Source: Streptomyces sp. NBC_00102
GTDB lineage: Bacteria > Actinomycetota > Actinomycetes > Streptomycetales > Streptomycetaceae
Direction: 5' to 3'
DNA length: 64,000 bases
Assembly: GCF_026343115.1 (NCBI RefSeq)
Contig: NZ_JAPEMC010000001.1
Span: forward strand, 4,607,501-4,671,500
Part shown: positions 24,013-31,714 of the stretch, in pieces
Numbering within the stretch: position 1 is the first letter of the stretch
How the letters are laid out: every line of letters starts with the position of its first letter
Notes under the pieces: generated by a model
Told to the model about the DNA's origin: nothing
The model's database searches: none
Seen by the model: only the letters and a program-made list of their open reading frames with translations
Made by a program: the position numbers and the translations under genes

Positions 24013-25374
24013 TCAGAAGTACGTGCGCAGGTACTCCTCGACGGTGCCGTCCTCCCGTACGACCGGGATGAGCTGCCACTTGTCGAAGGAGGTGCACGGG
24101 TGCGAGAGCCCCAGGCCGACCCAGTCGCCGACCTCCAGGCCGGTGCCCGGCTCGGTGGCCAGCCAGCCGTGCTGGTCGGAAAGGCCGGTGACGGTGATCC
24201 CGGTGGCGGGCCGCACCGATCCGTCCCGCGCCGAACGGATCACCTGGGCCTCGGGGAGGTGGAGGTCGTGGGCGGCGTCCCGCTTGCCCGCGTTGACGAA
24301 CGCCTGGCCGTCGGTGGGGCGCGAGACCACCTGCGTCCAGAGCCGGAAGGCGGCCCGCAACTCCCCCTCCTCCGGGACCCGGTTGAAGGGAGTGAGGTTG
24401 CGGTACTGGCCGTCGTCGTGGCTGACGTACGCACCCGACCGCAGCAACTTGCAGACCGGACGGCTCAGTTCGGGGATGTCGGCGAACACCTCGGCGACCA
24501 TGTCGAACCAGGCGCTGCCGCCCGCGCTCACCAGGATCTCCTCACCCCCGGCGAGTCCCTCGAAGCGCCCGGCCCGGTCGAACTCCACCGCCAGCGCCAC
24601 GAGTCGGCGCAGCCAGTCGGCGACCCGCTCCGCCGTGGCCTTCGGTACCTCGCCCTCGTACCCGGCGACCCCGACCAGGCGCAGCGTGGACACGGCGGCG
24701 ACCGCGTCCGCGACCGCCGCGCACTCCGCCTCCGTACGCACACCGGTACGGGCGCCCTCGCCCGCGCCCAGCTCCACCACCACGTCCACCGCGCGGCGGG
24801 CACCCGCCGCACGCAGGGCCTCGTCCATCAGCTCCACCCCGCGCACCGAGTCGACGTAGGCGACGAAGGTGAACTCCGGATCCGCGTCGAGCTCGCCCGC
24901 CAGCCAGGTCAGCGCGACCGGGTCCACCACCTCGTTGGCGAGGAAGATCCGCCGGATGCCGTGGTCGCGGTAGACGCGGGCCTGGTGCGGGACGGCGGCG
25001 GTGATGCCCCAGGCCCCGTGGCGGAGTTGGCGGGCGAAGAGCTGCGGCGACATCGAGGTCTTGCCGTGCGGCGCGAAGGCCAGGCCGTGGCGCTCGGTGT
25101 ACGTCTCCAGGAGCGCGAGGTTGCCGGCGAGCGACTCGGCGGAGAGCGTCAGCAGCGGGGTGGTGAACCCGCCGGAGAAGAGGGGCCGCGCCTCGGCGGC
25201 GAGAGCGCCCACGGTGAGCCCCTCGGCGTCCGGCGGCAGGCCCTTGAAGCGGGAGTCGATCCGCTCGTCGGCGAGCGCGGCGGCGTACCGCTCCGCGACC
25301 GTCGCCGCGTCCTCGGCCGCACCGGCCACGGCGGCGCCCGTGGTCCCGTTCCCGGATGTCGCGTCGGCTGCCAT
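24013..25374 (-). CDS. PLP-dependent amino acid deaminase, D-threonine aldolase/D-glucosaminate dehydratase-like
   Basis: This fold-type III PLP enzyme of 453 residues has an N-terminal alanine racemase-like barrel and a C-terminal D-serine dehydratase-like domain. The Schiff-base lysine lies in FAPHGKTSMSP (around residue 105). A late DWVGLGLSHPCTSFDKW contains the His and Cys that bind the catalytic metal in this family. Relatives include D-threonine aldolase, D-serine dehydratase and D-glucosaminate dehydratase. The PHGKT (rather than PHxKTHK) variant marks the subgroup annotated as amino acid deaminase. Neighbours KDG kinase and RidA favour D-glucosaminate, whose dehydration and deamination gives KDG. 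The ATG at 25374 is the first codon before the divergent promoter. A perfect palindrome at 25401-25425 lies just upstream. Confidence 0.87.
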   Translation of the reverse strand: MAADATSGNGTTGAAVAGAAEDAATVAERYAAALADERIDSRFKGLPPDAEGLTVGALAAEARPLFSGGFTTPLLTLSAESLAGNLALLETYTERHGLAFAPHGKTSMSPQLFARQLRHGAWGITAAVPHQARVYRDHGIRRIFLANEVVDPVALTWLAGELDADPEFTFVAYVDSVRGVELMDEALRAAGARRAVDVVVELGAGEGARTGVRTEAECAAVADAVAAVSTLRLVGVAGYEGEVPKATAERVADWLRRLVALAVEFDRAGRFEGLAGGEEILVSAGGSAWFDMVAEVFADIPELSRPVCKLLRSGAYVSHDDGQYRNLTPFNRVPEEGELRAAFRLWTQVVSRPTDGQAFVNAGKRDAAHDLHLPEAQVIRSARDGSVRPATGITVTGLSDQHGWLATEPGTGLEVGDWVGLGLSHPCTSFDKWQLIPVVREDGTVEEYLRTYF

Positions 25375-25400
25375 GCGGATCCCCTCTCCCTGATTCCTCC

Positions 25401-25425
25401 GAGCGTTGCATCCTCTGCAACGCTC
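25401..25425. promoter_or_regulatory. candidate IclR operator, 10-5-10 perfect palindrome
   Basis: GAGCGTTGCA and TGCAACGCTC flank a 5-bp spacer in the 174-bp space between the divergent deaminase and KDG-kinase genes. It starts 26 bp upstream of the deaminase start. The perfect symmetry and position suit autoregulation by the IclR protein encoded two genes away. The inner GTTGCA-N5-TGCAAC is unlike the DasR site at the chitinase. Confidence 0.65.
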
Positions 25426-25548
25426 ATTGCGTATGTCGCTCCAGGCTGTCTAACATCCGAGCCGACGCCGGGTCAACGACGAGCCGGCGGAGCAGCGGGC
25501 CGGTCGACACTGGCCGGCGGCCGGACCAGTGACCAGCGAGGAGCCCAG

Positions 25549-26685
25549 GTGCCCGGAACCGGAGCGGGAACGGGAACGGCCGACCCGGCGGACGCCGTCG
25601 CGAGCGCGACCCACGCCGACGGCACCGGCATCGACGTCGTCTGCCTCGGCGAGTCGATGGTGACCTTCCTGCCCACCGAACCCGGCCGCCTCGCCGACGT
25701 ACCCGCCTTCCTGCGCGGAATCGGCGGCGCCGAGTCCAACGTCGCCTGCGCCCTGGCCGGAGCCGGACACCGTACGGCCTGGGTCGGCCGGGTCGGCGAG
25801 GACGGCTTCGGCGACCACCTGGTCGACACCATCGCCGGACACGGGGTCGACACCTCCGCCGTCCGGCGCGACCCCGACCGCCCCACCGGCGTCTACTTCC
25901 GCACCGCCGCCGACCGCGCCGACACGCACCACGAGGTCGCCTACTACCGCGCCGGGTCCGCCGCCTCCGCGATGTCCCCGCACAACGCCCCGTACGACGC
26001 GCTCTTCGCCGGCCGCGTCCTCCACCTCTCCGGCATCACCGCCGCGCTCTCCGACGACTGCCTCGCCCTGCTGCGCACCCTCACCGCCGACCGCCCCGGC
26101 CGCCCCCTGGTCTCCTTCGACATCAACCACCGCCCCCGCCTCTGGCGCGGACACCCCGCCGGCCCCGGAGTCCTGCGCGACCTGGCACGCGGCGCCGACC
26201 TCGTGTTCGTCGGCGAGGACGAGGCGGCGGAGGCCTGGGGCGTGCACGGACCCGAAGCCATCCGCGCCGCCCTGCCGGAACCCACCGTCCTCGTCGTCAA
26301 ACACGGCGCGGACGGCGCCACCGTCCTCGCCCGCCCCGAAGGCACCCCGCCCGGCCCCGGAACCGACGAGACCACCGTCGTCCCCGCGCTCCGCGTCGAC
26401 GTGGTCGCCGCCGTGGGCGCCGGGGACGCCTTCGCCGCGGGCTTCCTCTCCGCCACCCTGCGCGGACTGCCCGTACGCGACCGCGCCCGCCACGGCCACC
26501 TGATGGCCGCCGCCGTCCTCACCGTCCCCGGCGATCTCACCCGCCCCCCGGCCCGCGCCCACGCCGACCGGCTCGCCGCGCTGGACGACGAGGACTGGGG
26601 GAGACTGCGACTCGGCCCCGGATGGACCGGGCGCACGGCAGCCGGGCGCGACTTCGCGCACTCGGCCGAAGGAGCAGCCGGATGA
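25549..26685 (+). CDS. kdgK: 2-keto-3-deoxygluconate kinase (PfkB family)
   Basis: This PfkB/ribokinase-family kinase has 378 residues. The family signatures are GGAESNVACAL (substrate side) and VVAAVGAGDAFAAGF (ATP and catalytic Asp). YYRAGSAASAMSP and LHLSGITAALS match the segments that bind KDG in characterised KDG kinases such as the Thermus enzyme. It would phosphorylate KDG to KDPG for the Entner-Doudoroff aldolase. GTG 25549 was chosen for its GCGAGGAG Shine-Dalgarno. Open frame extends far upstream on this strand but only as antisense to the deaminase gene. The stop overlaps the IclR gene by 4 bp (ATGA). Confidence 0.88.
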   Translation: MPGTGAGTGTADPADAVASATHADGTGIDVVCLGESMVTFLPTEPGRLADVPAFLRGIGGAESNVACALAGAGHRTAWVGRVGEDGFGDHLVDTIAGHGVDTSAVRRDPDRPTGVYFRTAADRADTHHEVAYYRAGSAASAMSPHNAPYDALFAGRVLHLSGITAALSDDCLALLRTLTADRPGRPLVSFDINHRPRLWRGHPAGPGVLRDLARGADLVFVGEDEAAEAWGVHGPEAIRAALPEPTVLVVKHGADGATVLARPEGTPPGPGTDETTVVPALRVDVVAAVGAGDAFAAGFLSATLRGLPVRDRARHGHLMAAAVLTVPGDLTRPPARAHADRLAALDDEDWGRLRLGPGWTGRTAAGRDFAHSAEGAAG

Positions 26686-27437
26686 GCCAGACCGTCGACC
26701 GCGCGCTCAGCATCCTGCCGCTGCTCGCCGAGGGCCCCGCCGACCTGGGCGGCGTCGCCGACCGGCTCGGCGTCCACAAGTCCACCGCCCTGAGGCTGCT
26801 GCGCACCCTGCGCGAACACGGGCTCGTCTACCGCCAGGAGGACCAGCGCTACCGGCTCGGCGCCCGCCTCTTCGCCCTCGCCCAGGAAGCCGTCGAGAAC
26901 CTCGACGTCCGCGAGATCGCCCACCCGCACCTGGTCGACCTCAACGAACAGTGCGGCCACACCGTCCACCTCGCCGTGTACGAGGAGGGCGAGGTCCTCT
27001 ACATCGACAAGGTGGACAGCCGCTACCCGGTCCGGATGTACTCGCGCATCGGCAAGACCGTCGCCATGTCCGTCGCCGCCGTCGCCAAACTCCTCCTCGC
27101 CGACCTTCCCGAACCTGAGCGCCGGGCCGTCGCCGAACGGCTCGACTACCCCTCGTACACGTCCCGTTCGACACCCAACGCCGCGGCCTTCCTCCGCGAA
27201 CTCGCCGTCGTCCGCGAACAGGGCTGGGCCACCGACCTCGGCGGCCACGAGGAGTCCATCAACTGCGTCGGCGCCCCGGTCCGGGGGGCCGACGGACGCG
27301 TGGTCGCCGCGATGTCGGTCTCCGCGCCGAACGTCCTGGTCACCGCCGAGGAACTCCTCGCCCTGCTGCCGCTGCTGCGCCGCACCGCCGACGCCATCAG
27401 CCGGGAGTACTCGGGCACGGCCGTATCCCCGCCGTAG
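26682..27437 (+). CDS. IclR family transcriptional regulator
   Basis: The 251-residue protein has an N-terminal winged helix-turn-helix (SQTVDRALSILPLLAEG...HKSTALRLLRTL) and a C-terminal GAF-like effector domain. The conserved segments include SRIGKTVAMSVAAVAKLLLA and GHEESINCVGAPVRG with the ligand-pocket Cys/Asn positions. Translation is coupled to the kinase by a 4-bp overlap. IclR proteins in such cassettes usually repress catabolic genes and are relieved by a pathway intermediate; KDG or glucosaminate would be natural ligands here. The perfect palindrome at 25401-25425 is the probable target. Confidence 0.93.
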   Translation: MSQTVDRALSILPLLAEGPADLGGVADRLGVHKSTALRLLRTLREHGLVYRQEDQRYRLGARLFALAQEAVENLDVREIAHPHLVDLNEQCGHTVHLAVYEEGEVLYIDKVDSRYPVRMYSRIGKTVAMSVAAVAKLLLADLPEPERRAVAERLDYPSYTSRSTPNAAAFLRELAVVREQGWATDLGGHEESINCVGAPVRGADGRVVAAMSVSAPNVLVTAEELLALLPLLRRTADAISREYSGTAVSPP

Positions 27438-27533
27438 AGAGCCCCCGGGCGCCCTGCGTACCGATACACACCGCGATTCCGCATCCCTGTACGTCACCGT
27501 ATTTCTGTACACCGCACAGTCGAAGGACACCCC

Positions 27534-27944
27534 ATGACCGAGAAGACCGCCCTCATCCCCAGCACCCACACCACCCCGCCCGCGAAGTTCTCGCACGGCG
27601 TGAAGAAGGGGAACATCCTCCAGGTCGCCGGCCAGGTCGGCTTCCTCCCGGCGGTCGAGGGCCAGGCCCCGACCCCGGCGGGCCCGACCCTGCGCGAGCA
27701 GACCCTCCAGACCTTCGCCAATGTCAAGGCGATCCTGGAGGAGGGCGGCGCCGGCTGGGACGACGTGATGATGATGCGCGTCTACCTCACGGACGTGGAC
27801 CACTTCGCCGAGATGAACGAGATCTACAACGCGTACTTCGAGGAGCAGGGACTCAAGGCCCCCGCCGCCGCGCGCACCACGGTCTACGTCGGTCTGCCCA
27901 AGGGCCTGCTCATCGAGATCGACGCGCTCGCCGTCCTCGGCTGA
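27534..27944 (+). CDS. RidA family reactive imine deaminase
   Basis: The 136-residue protein of the RidA/YjgF/YER057c family hydrolyses the reactive enamine/imine released by PLP-dependent dehydratases, preventing damage and finishing deamination. Conserved features are VAGQVGF, the ANVKAILEEGGAGWDDVMMMRVYLTD block, and AARTTVYVGLP with the key Arg that binds the carboxylate, followed by LLIEIDALAVL. GAAGGA precedes the ATG at 27534. The gene follows the IclR gene after a 96-bp gap. Its presence supports the PLP enzyme at 24013-25374 working by beta-elimination rather than retro-aldol cleavage. That is inference from context. Confidence 0.93.
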   Translation: MTEKTALIPSTHTTPPAKFSHGVKKGNILQVAGQVGFLPAVEGQAPTPAGPTLREQTLQTFANVKAILEEGGAGWDDVMMMRVYLTDVDHFAEMNEIYNAYFEEQGLKAPAAARTTVYVGLPKGLLIEIDALAVLG

Positions 27945-27980
27945 GTCACCTCGCGGGCACCCACCGCTCTCCCGGAACGC

Positions 27981-28016
27981 CGAAAAGCGCCACCGGGGGA
28001 GCGGTGACGCTTTTCG
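27981..28016. terminator. bidirectional terminator between ridA and the chitinase gene
   Basis: CGAAAAGCGCCACCG pairs with CGGTGACGCTTTTCG (one mismatch). The A- and T-rich stem ends supply U-tract-like sequence in both directions between convergent genes. Confidence 0.85.
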
Positions 28017-28081
28017 ACGGTGTGGCCCCGGCCGGGTGGCCGCGCCGGTTTGTCCGGCCGGGTGCTACGGGCGCCGGGACG

Positions 28082-29812
28082 TTACGGCAGGGCGTGGACG
28101 TGCGCGCCGACCGCGCTCGACCAGGCGTTGCCCGCGGTGGCGTCCCAGTTGGTGGACCAGGTCATCGCGCCGCGCAGCGCCGGGTAGGTCTTGGCCGGCT
28201 TGAACGAACCACAGCTGGTGCCCTTGGCGAGGCAGTCGAGCGCCGCGTTCACGATCGACGGGGCGACGTAGCCGCTGCCCGCACCGCGGGTCGAGGCGGG
28301 AACCCCGAGACCGACCTGCGAGGCGTCGAGGCCGCCCTCCAGCTGGATGCAGGCGAGCGCGGTGAGGAAGTCCACCGAACCCTGCGAGTAGACCTTGCCG
28401 TCGCAGCCGAGCATCGAACCGCTGTTGTAGTACTGCATGTTGACGACGGTCAGGATGTCCTTGACGTTCAGGGCCGTCTTGAAGTACTCGCCGGACGTCG
28501 ACTGCATGTCGATGGTCTGCGGGGCCATGGTGATGACCAGGCCCGAGCCCGCCTTGGTGGAGAGCGCGCGCAACGCCTTCGTCATGTACGTGGAGTTGAG
28601 GCCGTTCTCCAGGTCGATGTCGACGCCGTTGAAGCCGTACGTCTGCATCAGCGAGTAGACCGAGTCGGCGAAGGCGGTGGCGGAGGCGTCGCTGTTGACC
28701 GCGACCGCGCCCTTCTCACCGCCGACCGAGATGATGACGTTCTTGCCGGCGGCCTGCTTCGCCTTGATGTCGGCCTTGAACTGGTCGACGGTGTAGCCGT
28801 TCAGGCCGGCCGAGTCCAGCGTGAAGGAGACGGCGCCCGGCGTGGACGTGGCGTCCGCGAAGGAGACCGCGATGATGTCGTAGGCGGACGGCACGTCGCT
28901 GAGCTTCTGGACGGTCGCGCCGTTGTTGAAGTTCTGCCAGTAGCCGGTCACCGCGTGCTTCGGCACCGTGGTCGACGGCGGCGGGTTGGTGGTGCCCGAG
29001 GTGGACGTACGAACGCTGATCGCACTCGACTTGGCGGACTCGCCCGCCGCGTTGGTCGCGCTCACCGCGAAGGAGTACGCGGTGTCGGCGGAGAGCCCGG
29101 AGATCGTCGCCGAGGTCCCGGTCGAGGTGGTGGCCTTCGCGCCGTCCTTGTAGACCGTGTAACCGGTGGCCCCGGAGACGGAGTTCCAGGAGAGCGACAC
29201 GGAGGACGAGGTCTTGGAGCCCGAGGCGAGACCCGCCGGCGTGGCCGGGACCGTCGGGGCCGGGTCGGTGCCGCCGCCGCCGTCCGGGCCGGTGACCGAG
29301 ATGTCGTCCGCGTAGTAGGCGGGCTGGCCGTACCAGCCGTGGGTGTACACGGTCACCGAGGTGGTGGAGGAGCCCGTCGTGAAGCTCGTGGCGAGCTGGG
29401 ACCAGCCGGTGGAGCTGGGCGTCCAGGTGGAGACGTCCGTGGTGCCGGTGCCGCTCACGCCCAGGTAGACGTAGCTGCCCTGCACCCAGGAGGACAACGC
29501 GTACGTCGAGTTGGGCTTCACCGCGACGGTCTGGCTGCACTGCGCGTTGTCCAGCCCGGCCGGGGTCGCCTTGAGCGCGGAGCTGCCGCCGTGCACCGGT
29601 GAGGAGACGGCAGCCCCGCTGCCGGCCGTACAGGTCCAGTTGGTGAGGCCGGACTCGAAGCCCGCGTTCTTGGCCACGTTGACGTCGGCGGCCTCCGCGT
29701 TGCTCACGAGGCCGGTGACGGTCAGCGCGCCCGCCGCGACGACGGCCATGGCCGCGCCGAGCGCGGGACGGGTGTAGGGCCTGCGGTGCCTTCTGCCTGC
29801 GCTGCGTTCCAC
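28082..29812 (-). CDS. secreted GH18 chitinase with CBM and FnIII domains
   Basis: This 576-residue secreted endochitinase is of the bacterial GH18 ChiC/ChiD layout. An Arg-rich signal peptide ending near SNAEA is followed by a carbohydrate-binding beta-sandwich domain with DISV at its end (about residues 40-180). A Gly/Asp/Pro linker, one fibronectin type III domain (about 190-275), a second linker and the catalytic (beta/alpha)8 domain come next. The catalytic motif GVDIDLE places the proton donor at Glu402. SVGG, MAPQ and MTWSTNWD are other GH18 core segments. GTG 29812 is preferred since GGAGGA lies 6 bp upstream and an overlapping ATG at 29817 is out of frame. A DasR-type site sits in its promoter. 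Confidence 0.94.
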   Translation of the reverse strand: MERSAGRRHRRPYTRPALGAAMAVVAAGALTVTGLVSNAEAADVNVAKNAGFESGLTNWTCTAGSGAAVSSPVHGGSSALKATPAGLDNAQCSQTVAVKPNSTYALSSWVQGSYVYLGVSGTGTTDVSTWTPSSTGWSQLATSFTTGSSTTSVTVYTHGWYGQPAYYADDISVTGPDGGGGTDPAPTVPATPAGLASGSKTSSSVSLSWNSVSGATGYTVYKDGAKATTSTGTSATISGLSADTAYSFAVSATNAAGESAKSSAISVRTSTSGTTNPPPSTTVPKHAVTGYWQNFNNGATVQKLSDVPSAYDIIAVSFADATSTPGAVSFTLDSAGLNGYTVDQFKADIKAKQAAGKNVIISVGGEKGAVAVNSDASATAFADSVYSLMQTYGFNGVDIDLENGLNSTYMTKALRALSTKAGSGLVITMAPQTIDMQSTSGEYFKTALNVKDILTVVNMQYYNSGSMLGCDGKVYSQGSVDFLTALACIQLEGGLDASQVGLGVPASTRGAGSGYVAPSIVNAALDCLAKGTSCGSFKPAKTYPALRGAMTWSTNWDATAGNAWSSAVGAHVHALP

Positions 29813-29967
29813 TGCATCCTCCGGGGGGAGTCGGGGTGGTGGCGGGGGTGCGCCGGGGGGTCCGTGCGGTTCTGCGTGGTCCGTGCGGGTTCTGCGTGGG
29901 GTTCGCGCGGGGGTGCCGTGGGAGTCGCCGTGGGAGGACGACCGGGGGACGGTGCCACCGCTGGCCG

Positions 29968-29998
29968 ATAAACTGGTCCAGACCAATCGAGTTGTCAA
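29968..29998 (-). promoter_or_regulatory. chitinase promoter with -35 and -10 elements
   Basis: On the minus strand TTGACA (29998-29993) and AGTTTA (29974-29969) are separated by 18 bp, a good vegetative-type promoter. The DasR-like site fills the spacer and touches the -10, so a bound repressor would block RNA polymerase. Confidence 0.6.
29972..29987. promoter_or_regulatory. DasR-responsive element (dre)-like site
   Basis: ACTGGTCCAGACCAAT matches the 16-bp dre consensus (ACTGGTCTAGACCAGT) at all but two positions. It also contains the chitinase-promoter repeat TGGTCCAGACC. DasR is the GlcNAc-responsive GntR repressor of chitin and aminosugar genes in Streptomyces. Confidence 0.8.
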
Positions 29999-30743
29999 GA
30001 CCTCTGATGTCGATTCACTCGTCCTAGCGGATGTTGGGAGAGTGTGAGCGGGGCGCCGACGGTCCTGTCCCGGTCGGTCCGCATGCTGAGTACGAGCCGT
30101 CCCGTACCCCGGCCGGCAGGTCGCCGGCGGGAGCCTTTGCGACCGTGTGCACCCGCGCCCCGTCGTCAACGCGGCGCGCCCGCAACGATGTTGCGAACAA
30201 GCGTCACCGCGTGGCGGCGACCTCACGGGCGGGCGTGCCCCCTGCTCCTCCGCCCCTGTTCGGGGTGGTGGGACGGGTGGTCCGTCCCGTCGGTGGCGGC
30301 GCGCGGACTGCCGTGTCATCCCGCACCACTCCGTCACCCGGATAAAATGGCGTGTGCAAAGAAGGGTTGACGGTCGCATCGATGGGCATCATGCGGACGC
30401 ACGGGGGAGCGGGTGGCGTCAATGAGTTCTCGTACTCATCAATTGCCGTACAGGGGCACGGGTGGCGATGCGTGAAACCCCAACACCCCGCCATGATCGG
30501 CGGATTGGTGAATGGCTGGGAAAACGCCGGATAAACCTCGTTGGCGTCCCGAATTCAACTACCGTCGTACTGACCTGATATGGGTCCGGTGGTGACGCAG
30601 CGCTCCCGGATTCCGTCTCCATATTGATTCCTGAAGACGGTTTCCCGCCTGGTGGGACGTGACTACAGTGCTGTCGGAGAACCGCGGACAGGAGCGATTG
30701 CGGTCGGCGGTGCGACGCCGGCCGGAGCCGAACGGGGAACAGC

Positions 30744-31610
30744 GTGCCGATCGCCATTGCAGTAACCAGCGCTGACCTGGTGCTGCCACCCACTGACCAG
30801 CAGACACCGACCGCCGCCCTGCTGCACGCGCCGGAAGCACAGGCACTGGAACTCGCCGTCGGCGACATCCATCTCCTGCTGGAGCAGCACGGATACGTGA
30901 TCGCCGTGTACCCGTCCTCCCTCCCGGTCGCCCACGAGCGAAGGCTGTTCGCCATCCGCTCGGTCCTGGAGAGCGACCGGATCGCCCTCCTCAAGGTCGA
31001 TCTCCCGCCGCTCGGGTTGGCCGTGCTCGTACGGCAGTTGCGCCAACTCTCCATCTGCGACTTCAGCCCCGGAGTGGTCGCCTCCGCCGTCCGGCTGCTC
31101 GCCCACTACATCCACGCGGGAGCGCTGCTGAACTCCGTGGCCAAGCTGGACCGCTTTCCGGTCAGCCTCAAGGAGCACGCCAAGTCGTTGGTTCCCGGGA
31201 CCCAGTTCGCCGCACTCGCCGGCACCCACGCGCGACTGGTCAAAGTGCGGCCGGCGATGGAGCCGTTGCCCGGACCGGATTTCGCGACCCATCTGCTGAT
31301 CGCCAAGGGGCAGGCACCGCAGGAATGGGTGAAGGAGCGGCTGGCCCCCGACTGGAAGGTCCAGGCCATTCACGAGGCCGCACTCCCCGCCGAGTCGGTC
31401 CGCTGGTGGGGCACCTCGAAGCTGGTGGAATTCGCCTCCTACCTTCCGGACATCTCCGTCCTGTACCAGCTGGTGGCCTCGGTGCGCCGGGAGAATTGCC
31501 ACTGGTGCGGCATGGAACTCATCGGAGACCGTTGCGGGTTCTGCTCGTCCCCCCTCGCCCAGCCCGAGCACCGCGCCCACACCTCGGTCGTACTCGCCCG
31601 TGAACGGTAG
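30744..31610 (+). CDS. hypothetical protein with C-terminal zinc ribbon, upstream of the Tad genes
   Basis: The 288-residue cytoplasmic protein has no signal or membrane segment. The first 230 residues look alpha/beta with repeated Leu-rich helices. The C terminus has two CxxC knuckles, CHWCGM and CGFC, nine residues apart, a classic zinc ribbon. GTG 30744 follows AACGGGGAAC. It precedes cpaB by 104 bp in the same direction and may be the first gene of the pilus operon or a separate unit. I do not recognise a named family. Regulatory or assembly roles are possible. Confidence 0.72.
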   Translation: MPIAIAVTSADLVLPPTDQQTPTAALLHAPEAQALELAVGDIHLLLEQHGYVIAVYPSSLPVAHERRLFAIRSVLESDRIALLKVDLPPLGLAVLVRQLRQLSICDFSPGVVASAVRLLAHYIHAGALLNSVAKLDRFPVSLKEHAKSLVPGTQFAALAGTHARLVKVRPAMEPLPGPDFATHLLIAKGQAPQEWVKERLAPDWKVQAIHEAALPAESVRWWGTSKLVEFASYLPDISVLYQLVASVRRENCHWCGMELIGDRCGFCSSPLAQPEHRAHTSVVLARER

Positions 31611-31714
31611 CGACCGCCGCCCGGACCACCCGCCCTCCCCGGGCACACCGCACCGCGCGCATCCGTCCCTGTCCGCCGCCCCACGCATCCGATCCGAACG
31701 AGGTTGTCCGGTCC

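Larger units (their letters stand above)
29813..30743. other. 930-bp intergenic region between the chitinase gene and the Tad locus
   Basis: This holds the divergent promoters of the chitinase gene and of the gene at 30744. Several frames of 60-108 codons exist on both strands, but none combines a Shine-Dalgarno, a sensible codon pattern and recognisable protein. Near 29860-29910 a GGTTCTGCGTGG motif repeats imperfectly. From about 30340 to 30660 the DNA is more AT-rich than its surroundings, consistent with regulatory sequence. I see no RNA gene. Confidence 0.5.

Noticed and set aside
25401..25425. Reading the palindrome as a Nur (nickel) box
   Set aside because: TTGCA half-sites are in inverted, not direct, orientation, and the neighbouring genes have no link to nickel.
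23455..25548. In-frame upstream extension of the KDG kinase gene
   Set aside because: It runs through the promoter region and the opposite-strand deaminase. GTG 25549 has a proper Shine-Dalgarno and fits the family.
29813..30379. N-terminal extension of the chitinase to 30379
   Set aside because: It would place the dre-containing promoter inside the coding region and bury the signal peptide.
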